From positions 186,001-250,000 of the forward strand of contig NZ_BPIG01000001.1 in NCBI RefSeq assembly GCF_026003995.1: a stretch of 64,000 bases of DNA. Reading direction: 5' to 3'. This DNA is from Tepidiforma sp. (GTDB taxonomy: Bacteria > Chloroflexota > Dehalococcoidia > Tepidiformales > Tepidiformaceae). Both the position numbers and the translations under genes were made by a program. The notes under the pieces are model-generated. The model was not told where the DNA came from. It worked only from the letters and a program-made list of their open reading frames with translations, and made no database searches. Shown here one piece after another: positions 43,412 to 51,687 of this stretch (the stretch's first letter is position 1; each line of letters begins with the position of its first letter).

Positions 43412-44425
43412 ATGCCGCCCGGCCGCGGTTTCTACGGGAAGGAGTTCCGCTCCCGGCGCAACGAGCGCCGGATGGCGCCGTTCTACCTGCTCGCCGCCGT
43501 CCCCGTGCTGGCCGTTTTCGCGGCTGTGGGGATGCTGCTGGCCGGCGGCGGCGATGACCCCGCGCCGGCGGCCGACCCCGGCGCTCCCGCTGCCGGTTCG
43601 GAGCGGAAGCCGGAATCGACGCCGACGAACACGCCGGCGCCGACCCGCCACCCATCGTCGCGCGCCGGCGGCATGGAGGAAGGCACCTATCGGCCCGCCG
43701 CGAACCCGCCGAAGCCGGACATCCGCGAATACCTCATCGCCGGCGGCAAGCGGTTCGCCCTCCCCCTCTCCGCCCACGCCGGCGTCGAAGACTATTTCGG
43801 CACCGACCGCGGGAACGGTCTCCGCCACGCCGGCGTCGATTTCTCGCTCGTCGGCCTCAAGAACATCCCCGTGCAGTCCGCCTGCGACGGCGAAGTGACC
43901 GCAACGGGCAGCGATGAGCGGTACGGAACGCACGTCGTCATCGACTGCGGCGGGGGCTTCGAGACCGTCTACGGCTGGCTGCAGGGCCTGCGCGTCGCGA
44001 AGGGCAACCTCGTGAGCAAGTCGACCGTCATCGGCACGGGCGAGCCGGGCGGCTTCCTCCACTTCGAAATCCGCTACCTCGGCGTGCCGGTCGACCCGGC
44101 GGATTTCGTCCAGGTGCCGGGCCGCGAAGTCATCCCGTGGACGCCGACGCCAACGCCCACGCCGAAGCCGGACGATACGCCGACGCCGGAACCGACCGCC
44201 ACGAACACCCCGCGGCCCGGCGGCGGCGCGCCGCGGAACGACGGCGGCGCGAGCCCCGAACCGCAGCCGAATACGCCTGACCCGGGCCCGCCGACGGCAA
44301 CTCCGACGCCCGAGCCGCCGACGCCGACGCCCACGATCACGCCCACCCCGACGCGCACGCCGACGCCGACGCGGACGCCCGTCCCGCCGAAGGCAACGCC
44401 GACGCCGCTGCCGCGCGCCTACTGA
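43412..44425 (+). CDS. Membrane-anchored M23/LytM-like protein with Pro-Thr tail
   Basis: A 337-residue protein with an N-terminal anchor helix (FYLLAAVPVLAVFAAVGMLLAG), a Pro/Thr linker, an M23 domain at about 115-235, and a C-terminal tail of about 95 residues of TP/PTPT repeats. The domain has RHAGVDFSL (H-x3-D) and GGFLHFEIRY; the first His of the usual HxH is Phe. This loss suggests a non-catalytic, binding or activator form, as in some LytM factors. GAGGAGG precedes the ATG by 5 nt. Confidence 0.8.
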   Translation: MPPGRGFYGKEFRSRRNERRMAPFYLLAAVPVLAVFAAVGMLLAGGGDDPAPAADPGAPAAGSERKPESTPTNTPAPTRHPSSRAGGMEEGTYRPAANPPKPDIREYLIAGGKRFALPLSAHAGVEDYFGTDRGNGLRHAGVDFSLVGLKNIPVQSACDGEVTATGSDERYGTHVVIDCGGGFETVYGWLQGLRVAKGNLVSKSTVIGTGEPGGFLHFEIRYLGVPVDPADFVQVPGREVIPWTPTPTPTPKPDDTPTPEPTATNTPRPGGGAPRNDGGASPEPQPNTPDPGPPTATPTPEPPTPTPTITPTPTRTPTPTRTPVPPKATPTPLPRAY

Positions 44426-44468
44426 CGGCTTGCGGCCGGGCGGCGCGGGCGGGACGATCGCCGGCAGG

Positions 44469-45116
44469 ATGCGCCGTTTCGACCCGGGCGAGACCGTCGC
44501 GCTGCGCTACATCACCCGCGCGGACAGCTCCGTCGGCATGACGTGGCCCGCCCGTGTGGTGGCGGATACCGACGAGCTGGTCGCGCTCTGGATTCCGGAG
44601 GGGGCCGAATACCGGGCCTGGCACCGGCCGCCGGGCGAGCCCCGCCGCCTCGTCCCCGCCCGCTGGCGCCGCGAGACGCTCCGGCTCATGTTCCCCGGCC
44701 GCGCGCATTCCACCTGGTGCTCGTGGGAAGGCCCGGAGCGCGCCTTCCGGATGTACTACGTCAACTTCGAAGAGCCGTTCCGCCGGACGCCGATCGGCTT
44801 CGACACGAACGACCACGCGCTCGACATCATCGTTTGGCCGGATTTCCGCTGGGAGTGGAAAGACCTCGACGAATTCGAGGCGCTGGCGGCGCAGGGCGTC
44901 TTCACGGAGCCCTTCGCGGCAGCCGTGCGCGCGGAGGCCGCCGCCGTGCTCGCCGAGCTCGACCGCCGCGCCGGCGTGTTCGCGGGGGAATGGGCGCGCT
45001 GGCGGCCGCCTGCCGGGTGGTCCGTTCCCCGGCTGCCGCCCGATTGGGCCGAGGTGCCGCCCGAGCCGTGGGAGCTGCGGGGCTGGGCCTACCGCCCGCA
45101 CCTCGCGCCGCGTTGA
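44469..45116 (+). CDS. DUF402-domain protein (second paralogue)
   Basis: A 215-residue DUF402 protein. Marks are GETVALRYITRADSSVGMTWPARVV, then LRLMFPGRAHSTWCSWEGPERAFRMYYVNFEEPFRRTPIGFDTNDHALDIIVWPDF, cut here into the usual order of strands ending in the acidic metal-binding DHALDIIVWPD. It is 50 residues longer than the copy at 26567. It lies 31 bp before a zinc ribbon gene. Confidence 0.8.
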   Translation: MRRFDPGETVALRYITRADSSVGMTWPARVVADTDELVALWIPEGAEYRAWHRPPGEPRRLVPARWRRETLRLMFPGRAHSTWCSWEGPERAFRMYYVNFEEPFRRTPIGFDTNDHALDIIVWPDFRWEWKDLDEFEALAAQGVFTEPFAAAVRAEAAAVLAELDRRAGVFAGEWARWRPPAGWSVPRLPPDWAEVPPEPWELRGWAYRPHLAPR

Positions 45117-45147
45117 CGCCTGCCCGCTCCCGGCGGACGATCGGGCC

Positions 45148-45489
45148 ATGGCGCTGTACGAATACGTCTGTGCTTCCTGCGGCACCCGCACCGAGAAGCG
45201 GATGCCCATGTCCGACGTGCTTCAATTCATCCCCTGCCCGAACTGCGGCAAGCAGGCGCAGAAGTCGTTCGGCCGCTTCGTCCTCGTCGGGCGGGCCCAG
45301 CCCGGCGTCGAAGACGGCCCTGCGCCCTGGGAAGAGGGCGGCGAGGGCGGGGAGGAGGGCGGCCACGGGCACAGCCACGAGTGGGGCGGCCATTCCCACG
45401 GGCACGGCCATTCCCATGGGCACAGCCACGGGCCCGGCGGCCACTCCCATTCCCACAGCTGGGACGACCTCGACCTCGGCGACGACTGA
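45148..45489 (+). CDS. FmdB-like zinc ribbon protein with His-rich tail
   Basis: A 113-residue protein. The N-terminal 55 residues form a zinc ribbon (YVCASCGTRTEKRMPMS and FIPCPNCGKQAQKSF). The last 45 residues are Gly/His repeats (HGHSHEWGGHSHGHGHS...), with about 15 His, then an acidic end. The tail should bind Ni, Zn or Co, as in metal chaperones or storage proteins. GACGAT lies 6 nt before the ATG, a weak -10 match for leaderless expression. Confidence 0.8.
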   Translation: MALYEYVCASCGTRTEKRMPMSDVLQFIPCPNCGKQAQKSFGRFVLVGRAQPGVEDGPAPWEEGGEGGEEGGHGHSHEWGGHSHGHGHSHGHSHGPGGHSHSHSWDDLDLGDD

Positions 45490-45495
45490 GCCCCG

Positions 45496-46308
45496 TCAGT
45501 CCCGGCTCACCACCGGCACCACGAGACGCGGGTACGCCTCGATCATCGCCGCCCGGTCATCCGCCTGGAGCACGTTGCGCTCCTCCCGCGGCTTGAGCGA
45601 CGGGTACATCACGGCCTGCCGCTCGTCGTCGGTGCAGCGGTTCGCACTCTCGCAAGGGTGGCCGAGGCCGGCCCCGTGCCCGAGCTCGTGGAGGATGGTC
45701 GAGGCGAGATCGAACTGGCCCGGGCCGAGGCTGCCGCTCGGGCCCCAGTTCACGCTGGCGTTCAGCTGGATGTCGAACTCGCGCAGGTTGCCGCTGCCGC
45801 TCCATACGCTGCAGGTGACGCCGAGCGTCGTCGACGGCAGCGACGTCGTGAACGTGACGGTGTTCCGCCCGTCGAGCTGGCGGTTGGTGAAGTTGCAGGC
45901 CCCGGCGTCCGCGGTCGTCGTGCCGGCGTACTCGAACCGGAACGCCGAGCCTTCGATGCTGCTCCACTGGCCGACGGCGCCCCGTACCAGGTCTTCGATG
46001 GGCAGGGCGGACGGCCCGCCGGCGGGGTTGAGCCAGACCCGCACGGGCATCGCCGAGGGCGACCAGCGGTTCGGGTTGAGCTTGAACGCTGCCCCGGCGT
46101 CCGGCACCGGCTCGAGGTCCGGGTCGCTCCCGTCCCAGGTGAGGACGTGGATGCTGACGCGGTAGCCGTCCGCGGACGACTGCTGGGCGGGCGTCTGCGC
46201 GGCCAACGGCAGAGCCGCAACGACCGCCAGCGCGATGAGCGCGACGGCGGCCGACCAGGCCAGCGCCCGGTTCGTTCGCGATAGCAGGGGCGAGCCGGCG
46301 CGCCGCAT
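45496..46308 (-). CDS. Secreted matrixin-like (M10) metallopeptidase
   Basis: A 270-residue secreted protein. After the N-terminal helix (LAWSAAVALIALAVVAALPLAA) comes a beta domain, then ILHELGHGAGLGHPCE, the HExxHxxGxxH zinc site of metzincins, and AVMYPS, the Met-turn. It probably acts outside the cell on proteins. Start: ATG 46308 is preceded by CATAGT 7 nt upstream on the minus strand, supporting a leaderless start; a GTG three codons earlier would overlap that box. Confidence 0.85.
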   Translation of the reverse strand: MRRAGSPLLSRTNRALAWSAAVALIALAVVAALPLAAQTPAQQSSADGYRVSIHVLTWDGSDPDLEPVPDAGAAFKLNPNRWSPSAMPVRVWLNPAGGPSALPIEDLVRGAVGQWSSIEGSAFRFEYAGTTTADAGACNFTNRQLDGRNTVTFTTSLPSTTLGVTCSVWSGSGNLREFDIQLNASVNWGPSGSLGPGQFDLASTILHELGHGAGLGHPCESANRCTDDERQAVMYPSLKPREERNVLQADDRAAMIEAYPRLVVPVVSRD

Positions 46309-46379
46309 GGGGGACACTATGCCGGACGGGCGCGAACGGTGCTACGGAAGCCGGCGCGGGGCGGTTCGTAAACGGGAAA

Positions 46380-46402
46380 GGGGCCGGCACCGGGCCGGCC
46401 CC
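46380..46402 (-). terminator. Terminator after the small lipoprotein gene
   Basis: An 8-bp stem GGGGCCGG/CCGGCCCC with a 7-nt loop, 35 bp after the lipoprotein stop and followed on the minus strand by TTTCCCGTTT. Confidence 0.65.
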
Positions 46403-46436
46403 CTCGCTTTCGGCGGGCTGGAACTGCCGCGGAAGA

Positions 46437-46904
46437 TTACTCCGAGAAGAGCTGCGCCTTCTGGCAGTCCGCGTTGTTCTCGGCGATCTTGTTCAGCCGG
46501 TCGGCCGCGCCCGAGGGCGGCTCGGGGAACGGGTCCCCGTCGAACGTCGAGGTGTCGCCCTTCTTGAGGGCGGCGACGGCCTGGTCGAGCGACTTCCCGG
46601 CCTCGGAGTGCCACTCCTTCAGGTCGGCCGGCGGCTTCGCCTTCTTGAACGAGGCGGCGAAATCTTCGAACGGCTTGGCGACTTCCTTGGCGGCTTCTTC
46701 CTCGCTCTCGATGGTCGCGAGCTTGGCGATGATCTTGGTCAGGTCGTCCTGGAACTTGGCGCCGGCCTTGCAGATGTCGGCGACGAACTGCTCATCGGAC
46801 CCGGTTCCGCCACCGCCGCCTCCGCCCCCGCACGCCCCGAGGAGGCCAGCGGCCAGCACGGCGGGGAGCAGGAACGCCCCGAGCTTGAAACGATGAAATG
46901 GCAT
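46437..46904 (-). CDS. Small lipoprotein, unknown function
   Basis: A 155-residue lipoprotein. Signal FLLPAVLAAGLLGACGG gives the lipobox LLGAC near residue 25, followed by a run of eight Gly. The mature part is a helical domain with two Cys (ICKAGAKF near the start, NADCQKA near the end) that may form a disulfide. A function is not evident. ATG with AGGAGA upstream; own terminator. Confidence 0.7.
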   Translation of the reverse strand: MPFHRFKLGAFLLPAVLAAGLLGACGGGGGGGGTGSDEQFVADICKAGAKFQDDLTKIIAKLATIESEEEAAKEVAKPFEDFAASFKKAKPPADLKEWHSEAGKSLDQAVAALKKGDTSTFDGDPFPEPPSGAADRLNKIAENNADCQKAQLFSE

Positions 46905-47027
46905 CTACATGTTCTCCTTTGCTGCTTCCCGCCGGGGCCAATCCTGACCCCCGTAGGTGGTATATGCAAATGTTCGGCGCGCTGTGGTGATTCTCGATGA
47001 TCGGTTGTGCGCGCAAACGCACCAAAA

Positions 47028-47059
47028 GCAACGGGGCCCGCGCGTGCGGGCCCCGTTGC
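47028..47059 (-). terminator. Intrinsic terminator after acyl-CoA dehydrogenase
   Basis: A perfect 14-bp stem GCAACGGGGCCCGC with a 4-nt loop, followed on the minus strand by TTTTGG, 20 bp after the dehydrogenase stop. A classical intrinsic terminator. Confidence 0.88.
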
Positions 47060-47078
47060 GTCCGAAGACCGGGAACGA

Positions 47079-48188
47079 TCAGATCTCCAGCATCTGGGCG
47101 ACGCGCTCGCGGTGGTAGTCGCCGTCGCCCCAGAAGAGTTCCGCGCGCTTCTGGCGGCGGAAGTAGAGCTGGATGATGTAGTCCTTGGTGAAGCCGATGC
47201 CGCCGTGGATCTGCTGGCCGTGGGCGACGACGCGCCGGCTGGCGTCGCTGCACCAGGCCTTGGCCATGGCGGTGTCCATGTCCTGCGAGTCTTCGTTCTC
47301 GCTCGTTGCCCAGGCGGCCTTGTACATGATGAACCGCATGCCGTCGACGTCGGTGACCATATCGGCGGCCTTGTGCTGGATCGCCTGGAAGGAGCCGATC
47401 GGGCGGCCGAACTGGACGCGCTCCTTGGCGTAGTTGACCGAGATCTCGAAGTCGCGCTGGGCGAGGCCGACGAGGTAGGCGCACTCCAGGCAGGTCGCCA
47501 TGTTGCGCAGCCGCGCGGCCGTCTTGTCATCCATGTCGATGACGTCCGCGGCCGGGACCTTCACGTCCTTGAACACGACTTCGCACTGCTTGTCGCTGGC
47601 GATGGTCTTGAGGACGGTGATGCTCACGCCTTCGGCCGTGCGCGGCACGATGAAGGTGCTCAGGCGGCCGTCGGGCTTCCACGCGACGACATGGAGGTAG
47701 TCGGCGACGTGGGCATCGGGCACGAAGAGCTTGGTGCCATTGAGCACGAAGTCGCTGCCGCTCTGGGTGGCCTTCATTTCGATGCCTTCGCGGTCCCAGC
47801 GGCCCGAGGGCTCGGTGATGGCGTAGGTGTGGATGGCGGTGCCGTTCGCGATGTTCGGCAGGTACTTCTTCTTCTGTTCCTCGGTGCCGGCGAGGATGAG
47901 TTCAGCGGCGCAGACGGCATTCGGGATGAACGGGCCCGGCACGAGCGCGCGGCCGAACTCCTCCACGAGGATGCAGAGGTCGAGGAAGGAGAAGCCGGCG
48001 CCGCCGTACTCCTCGGGAATCATCAGGCCCTGCCAGCCGAGGTCGGCCATCTTCTTCCAGAGCTCGGGGCTGTAGCCCTTCTCGTCGTCCTCCATGGCGC
48101 GGACGTGCTCTTCCGGGCACTCCTTCTCGAGGAACTCGCGGGCGGAGTTTTTCAGCAGTTCCTGTTCTTCGCTGAGGCCAAGGTCCAT
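47079..48188 (-). CDS. Acyl-CoA dehydrogenase
   Basis: A 369-residue flavoprotein of the acyl-CoA dehydrogenase superfamily. FLEKECPEEHVRAMEDD, the FAD-domain part YAITEPSGRWD, LNGTKLFVPDAHVADY and the C-terminal HGGIGFTKDYIIQLYFRRQKR are seen. The usual EGT of the catalytic loop is not evident, as in one chain of heteromeric actinobacterial FadE pairs; no partner chain adjoins it here. It has its own promoter with an inverted-repeat operator and a strong terminator. Confidence 0.88.
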   Translation of the reverse strand: MDLGLSEEQELLKNSAREFLEKECPEEHVRAMEDDEKGYSPELWKKMADLGWQGLMIPEEYGGAGFSFLDLCILVEEFGRALVPGPFIPNAVCAAELILAGTEEQKKKYLPNIANGTAIHTYAITEPSGRWDREGIEMKATQSGSDFVLNGTKLFVPDAHVADYLHVVAWKPDGRLSTFIVPRTAEGVSITVLKTIASDKQCEVVFKDVKVPAADVIDMDDKTAARLRNMATCLECAYLVGLAQRDFEISVNYAKERVQFGRPIGSFQAIQHKAADMVTDVDGMRFIMYKAAWATSENEDSQDMDTAMAKAWCSDASRRVVAHGQQIHGGIGFTKDYIIQLYFRRQKRAELFWGDGDYHRERVAQMLEI

Positions 48189-48260
48189 TCGTTCTGCGTC
48201 CCTTTCGATGTGTCGTGACCGCGTCCCGCGCGGCCTGCCGAACCCGGTTCGGGCCGGCGT

Positions 48261-48305
48261 CCTGTTGCGGGCCGGATTGTAACAGGATGTTTCGCAGGGT
48301 GCGAA
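48261..48305 (-). promoter_or_regulatory. Promoter with two inverted repeats for acyl-CoA dehydrogenase
   Basis: Minus strand: -35 TTCGCA (48300-48305), an 18-nt spacer, -10 TACAAT (48276-48281). CCTGTT/AACAGG (48261-48266, 48281-48286) brackets the -10. A perfect TTCGCA-3 nt-TGCGAA palindrome (48291-48305) covers the -35. It shares -35, spacing, and the block CCCGCAACAGG with the promoter at 1042-1085. Confidence 0.65.
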
Positions 48306-48321
48306 CCGGTCCGCGCCCCGC

Positions 48322-50286
48322 TCAGTCCGCCTTCGCAGCCCCCGCGATGATGTCCTGCACGACGGCCGGGTCGGCCAGCGTCGTCACGTCGCCGACGTTT
48401 TCCGGCTCGCCCTCGGCGATCTTCCGGAGGATGCGCCGCATGATCTTGCCGGAGCGCGTCTTCGGCAGGCCTTCGACGAACTGGATCTTGTCCGGCGTCG
48501 CGATCGGGCTGATCTCCTTCCGGACGGCGTCGCGCAGCTCTTTCGCGAGCTCGGGCGAACCGCTGAAGCCGGCCTTCAGCAGCACGTACGCGTAAATCCC
48601 GGTGCCCTTCACGTCGTGCGGGTAGCCGACGACGGCGGCCTCGGCGACCGCCGGGTGGCCGACGAGTGCGCCTTCGATCTCTGCGGTGCCGAGCCGGTGC
48701 CCGGCGACGTTCAGGACGTCGTCCACGCGGCCGGTGATCCAGTAGTAGCCGTCCTGGTCGCGGTGGCAGCCGTCGCCGGTGAAGTACTTGCCCGGGTAGG
48801 CGGCGAGGTACGTCTGGATGAACCGGTCGTGGTCGCCGTAGACGGTCCGCATCATGCCGGGCCAGGAGGCCTTCATGCAGAGCCGGCCGGTCACGCCGTT
48901 CCCTTCGAGCTCGTTCCCGTTTTCGTCGACGACGCACGGCTGGACGCCGAAGAACGGCAGCGAGCCGGAGCCGGGCTTCATCGGCGTGCAGCCGGCGAGG
49001 CCGGTGATCATGTGGCCGCCCGTCTCCGTCTGCCAGTAGGTATCGACGACCGAGCAGCGGCCTTCGCCGACGACGTTGAAGTACCAGCGCCACGCTTCCG
49101 GGTTGATCGGCTCGCCGACGGAGCCGAGGACGCGCAGCGAGGTGCGGCGGTACTTCGTGACGTACTCGTTCCCTTCGCGGGCGATGGCGCGGATGGCCGT
49201 CGGCGCGGTGTAGAAGACGTTGATGCCGAGCCGGTCGACCATGTCCCAGTAGCGGCCGGCATCCGGGTAGGTCGGCACCGATTCGAACATGACGGTCGTC
49301 GCGCCGTTGCCGAGCGGGCCGTAGACGATGTAGCTGTGCCCGGTGATCCAGCCGACGTCGGCCGCGCAGCAGTAGACGTCGTCCTCCCGGACGTCGAAGA
49401 CGTACCGGTGGCTGGCCATCACGTGGAGCAGGTAGCCGGCGTGGGTGTGGAGGACGCCCTTCGGCTTCCCGGTCGAGCCGGAGGTGTAGAGGATGAAGAG
49501 CGGGTCTTCGCTGTCCATCTCCTCCGGCGGGCATTCGGCCGATTCGCCGGCCACCTCATCGTGCCACCACGTATCCCGGCCGGGGGTCATGTTCACCGGC
49601 GTCCCCGTGTGGCGGTAGACGATGCAGAACTCGACGGTATGGCCCGGCTCGGCGAGCGCCTCGTCGACGTTCGCCTTGAGCGGGACGGGCCGGCCGCCGC
49701 GCCGCCCTTCGTCCTGCGTGATGATCGCCTTGCAGCTGGAGTCATCGACGCGGTCGCGGATGGAGCGCGGCGAGAACCCGCCGAAGATGACCGAGTGGAT
49801 GGCGCCGATGCGGGCGCAGGCGAGCATCGCGGCCGCCAGCTCGGGCACCATGCCCATGTAGATGGCGACCCGGTCGCCCTTCTTCACGCCCTTGCGGCGG
49901 AGGGCGTTGGCGAGCTGGTTCACCATCACCGAGAGCTCGCGGTAGGTGACCCGGCGGTTCGTGCCCGGCTCGTCGCCCTCCCAGAGGATGGCGGTCTTAT
50001 CTCCCCGCTGGGCGAGGTGCCGGTCGACGCAGTTCACGGAGGCGTTCAGCCTGCCGCCGATGAACCATGCGATCTTCCCCGCGCGCAGGTCCTCTTCGAC
50101 GACCCGCTCGAACGGCTTCGAGAAGGTGAGGAACCGGTCCGCCATTTCGCGCCAGAAGTTCTCGCGGTCTTCGACGCTGCGGCGGTACATCTCGCGGTAG
50201 GTGTCCATATCGGCGACGAGCGCGCCTTCGCGGGCGTGCGCCGGCGGGTCGTACCGCTCGTCGACAGGGAGGCCAACGTCGGCCAT
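48322..50286 (-). CDS. acs: Acetyl-CoA synthetase (AMP-forming)
   Basis: A 654-residue adenylate-forming enzyme that makes acetyl-CoA from acetate, ATP and CoA. Visible are [65 protein letters not shown] and [18 protein letters not shown]. The acetylatable lysine is in [13 protein letters not shown] near residue 620. Length is right. Propionate or a related acid could also be used. A TAGAAT -10 box is at 50327-50332 on the minus strand, and GGAGGA lies before the ATG. Confidence 0.93.
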   Translation of the reverse strand: MADVGLPVDERYDPPAHAREGALVADMDTYREMYRRSVEDRENFWREMADRFLTFSKPFERVVEEDLRAGKIAWFIGGRLNASVNCVDRHLAQRGDKTAILWEGDEPGTNRRVTYRELSVMVNQLANALRRKGVKKGDRVAIYMGMVPELAAAMLACARIGAIHSVIFGGFSPRSIRDRVDDSSCKAIITQDEGRRGGRPVPLKANVDEALAEPGHTVEFCIVYRHTGTPVNMTPGRDTWWHDEVAGESAECPPEEMDSEDPLFILYTSGSTGKPKGVLHTHAGYLLHVMASHRYVFDVREDDVYCCAADVGWITGHSYIVYGPLGNGATTVMFESVPTYPDAGRYWDMVDRLGINVFYTAPTAIRAIAREGNEYVTKYRRTSLRVLGSVGEPINPEAWRWYFNVVGEGRCSVVDTYWQTETGGHMITGLAGCTPMKPGSGSLPFFGVQPCVVDENGNELEGNGVTGRLCMKASWPGMMRTVYGDHDRFIQTYLAAYPGKYFTGDGCHRDQDGYYWITGRVDDVLNVAGHRLGTAEIEGALVGHPAVAEAAVVGYPHDVKGTGIYAYVLLKAGFSGSPELAKELRDAVRKEISPIATPDKIQFVEGLPKTRSGKIMRRILRKIAEGEPENVGDVTTLADPAVVQDIIAGAAKAD

Positions 50287-50326
50287 GCCACATCCTCCAG
50301 TGCAGGGGCTCAGGTGCTGCCGCGCA

Positions 50327-50332
50327 TTCTAC
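50327..50332 (-). promoter_or_regulatory. -10 box upstream of acs
   Basis: TAGAAT on the minus strand, about 40 nt before the acs start, followed by a leader with GGAGGA. No clear -35 found. Confidence 0.45.
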
Positions 50333-50358
50333 CCGCGGCCGGGCGCGAAATCCGCCGG

Positions 50359-51687
50359 TCAGGGCACGCTCGGGTCGTACTCCTCGGCGATGTGGCCGCC
50401 GGCCTGCAGCGCGGCGTACTCCTCATCGCTCACCTTCAGCAGCTCGCGGTAGACGTACTCGTTGTGCTCGCCGAAGCAGACGGGCGGCTGGTAGAACTCG
50501 ACCGGCGTCTTCTCGAACTTCCAGAGCGGCCCGACGTATTCGTGGGTGCCCGCGTCCCGGACCGTCTGCGTCTTGAAGAAATCGCGCGCCCGGAGGTGCG
50601 GGTCGTCGAACATCCGCGACGCTTCGAGCACGGGGGCAGCGGCGATGCCGAGCGCCTGCAGCTGGTGCATCAGGTCATAGTCCTCGCGCTCGCGGGTCCA
50701 TGCCGCGATGCCTTCGTCGATTTCGCGGTGATGCGCCGCGCGGCCCTCGTTGGTGGCGAAGCGCGGGTCCAGCGCCCACGCGGGCGAGCCCATCGCCTCC
50801 ACCAGCCGCTGCCACTGGTCATCGTTCTCGATGTGGATGGCGATCCAGCGGTCGTCCATCGTCGCCGCGGTGCCGGGCGATTTCGCCGGGTAGACGCCGC
50901 AGGGCGCGCGGCCGTGGACGTCGCGGTTGCCGATCGCGCCCTGCACGTTCCGGTTGAGCGAGTAATCCATGATCGCCTGGGTGAACATGGCGGCCGCGTT
51001 CTCCGCCTGGGCGATTTCGATCGTCTGGCCTTCGCCGGTCCGCTCGCGATACCAGAGGGCGGCCATCACCGCGAGGGCGCCCTGCGCTCCGGCCATGTAG
51101 TCGCCGGAGTAGATGGCGGTGTTCGCCGAGGGGTCGGCGTCGTCGTACCCGCGGAGGAGGGTGTGGCCCATCACCGCCTCGAGGTGCACGCCGAGCGCGC
51201 GCGCGTTGTGGTACGGCCCGGTGAGCCCGTACGCCGGCACGCGGACGAGGATGATGCGGGGGTTCGCCTCGCGCAGCCACTCCTCGGTGATGCCGAGCTT
51301 TTCGAGCGTCCCCACGGCGTTGTTCTCGTAGACGACGTCGGAGACGGCGACGAGCCGGCGCAGGATGTCCTTGCCTTCCGGCCGGCGGAGGTCGACCGTG
51401 AAGCTCTTCTTGTTCCGGTAGAGGCTGACGAACGTCGGGTTGTAGTTCCATGGCCGGGGGCCGACCTCGTTCCGCGGCAGGCCGCCGCTCCAGGCGATGC
51501 TCCGCTCGAGCAGGATCTGTGGCGGCCGGGCCATCGCGCCGCGGGTCATCGGCTGGAAGACGAACGGGTTTTCGGGCTTGATGACCTCTGCGCCGAGGTC
51601 GCCGAGCAGCATCGTGGCGAACGGCCCGGCCCAGACGACGCAGAGGTCGATGACGCGGATGCCTTCGAGCGGTTTGTGAGTCGTCAC
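50359..51687 (-). CDS. Family III CoA-transferase (CaiB/BaiF), catalytic-type subunit
   Basis: A 442-residue formyl-CoA-transferase-like protein. The N-terminal GIRVIDLCVVWAGPFATMLLGDLGAEVIKPE is standard. The catalytic Asp is present in IYSGDYMAGAQGALAVMAAL near residue 195. It transfers CoA between a donor acyl-CoA and an acid. It overlaps the upstream paralogue by 4 bp. Such pairs form heteromeric enzymes (e.g. succinyl-CoA:malate in Chloroflexus, succinyl-CoA:benzylsuccinate); the substrate here is not known. Confidence 0.87.
   Translation of the reverse strand: MTTHKPLEGIRVIDLCVVWAGPFATMLLGDLGAEVIKPENPFVFQPMTRGAMARPPQILLERSIAWSGGLPRNEVGPRPWNYNPTFVSLYRNKKSFTVDLRRPEGKDILRRLVAVSDVVYENNAVGTLEKLGITEEWLREANPRIILVRVPAYGLTGPYHNARALGVHLEAVMGHTLLRGYDDADPSANTAIYSGDYMAGAQGALAVMAALWYRERTGEGQTIEIAQAENAAAMFTQAIMDYSLNRNVQGAIGNRDVHGRAPCGVYPAKSPGTAATMDDRWIAIHIENDDQWQRLVEAMGSPAWALDPRFATNEGRAAHHREIDEGIAAWTREREDYDLMHQLQALGIAAAPVLEASRMFDDPHLRARDFFKTQTVRDAGTHEYVGPLWKFEKTPVEFYQPPVCFGEHNEYVYRELLKVSDEEYAALQAGGHIAEEYDPSVP

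Noticed and set aside
44130..44420. Short tandem repeats resembling a repeat array
   Set aside because: They are codons for Thr-Pro repeats in the tail of the M23-like protein, not a DNA-level array or CRISPR.
45370..45460. Repeated GGCCATTCCCACGG-like units
   Set aside because: They encode the Gly/His tail of the zinc ribbon protein; no spacers and no array structure.
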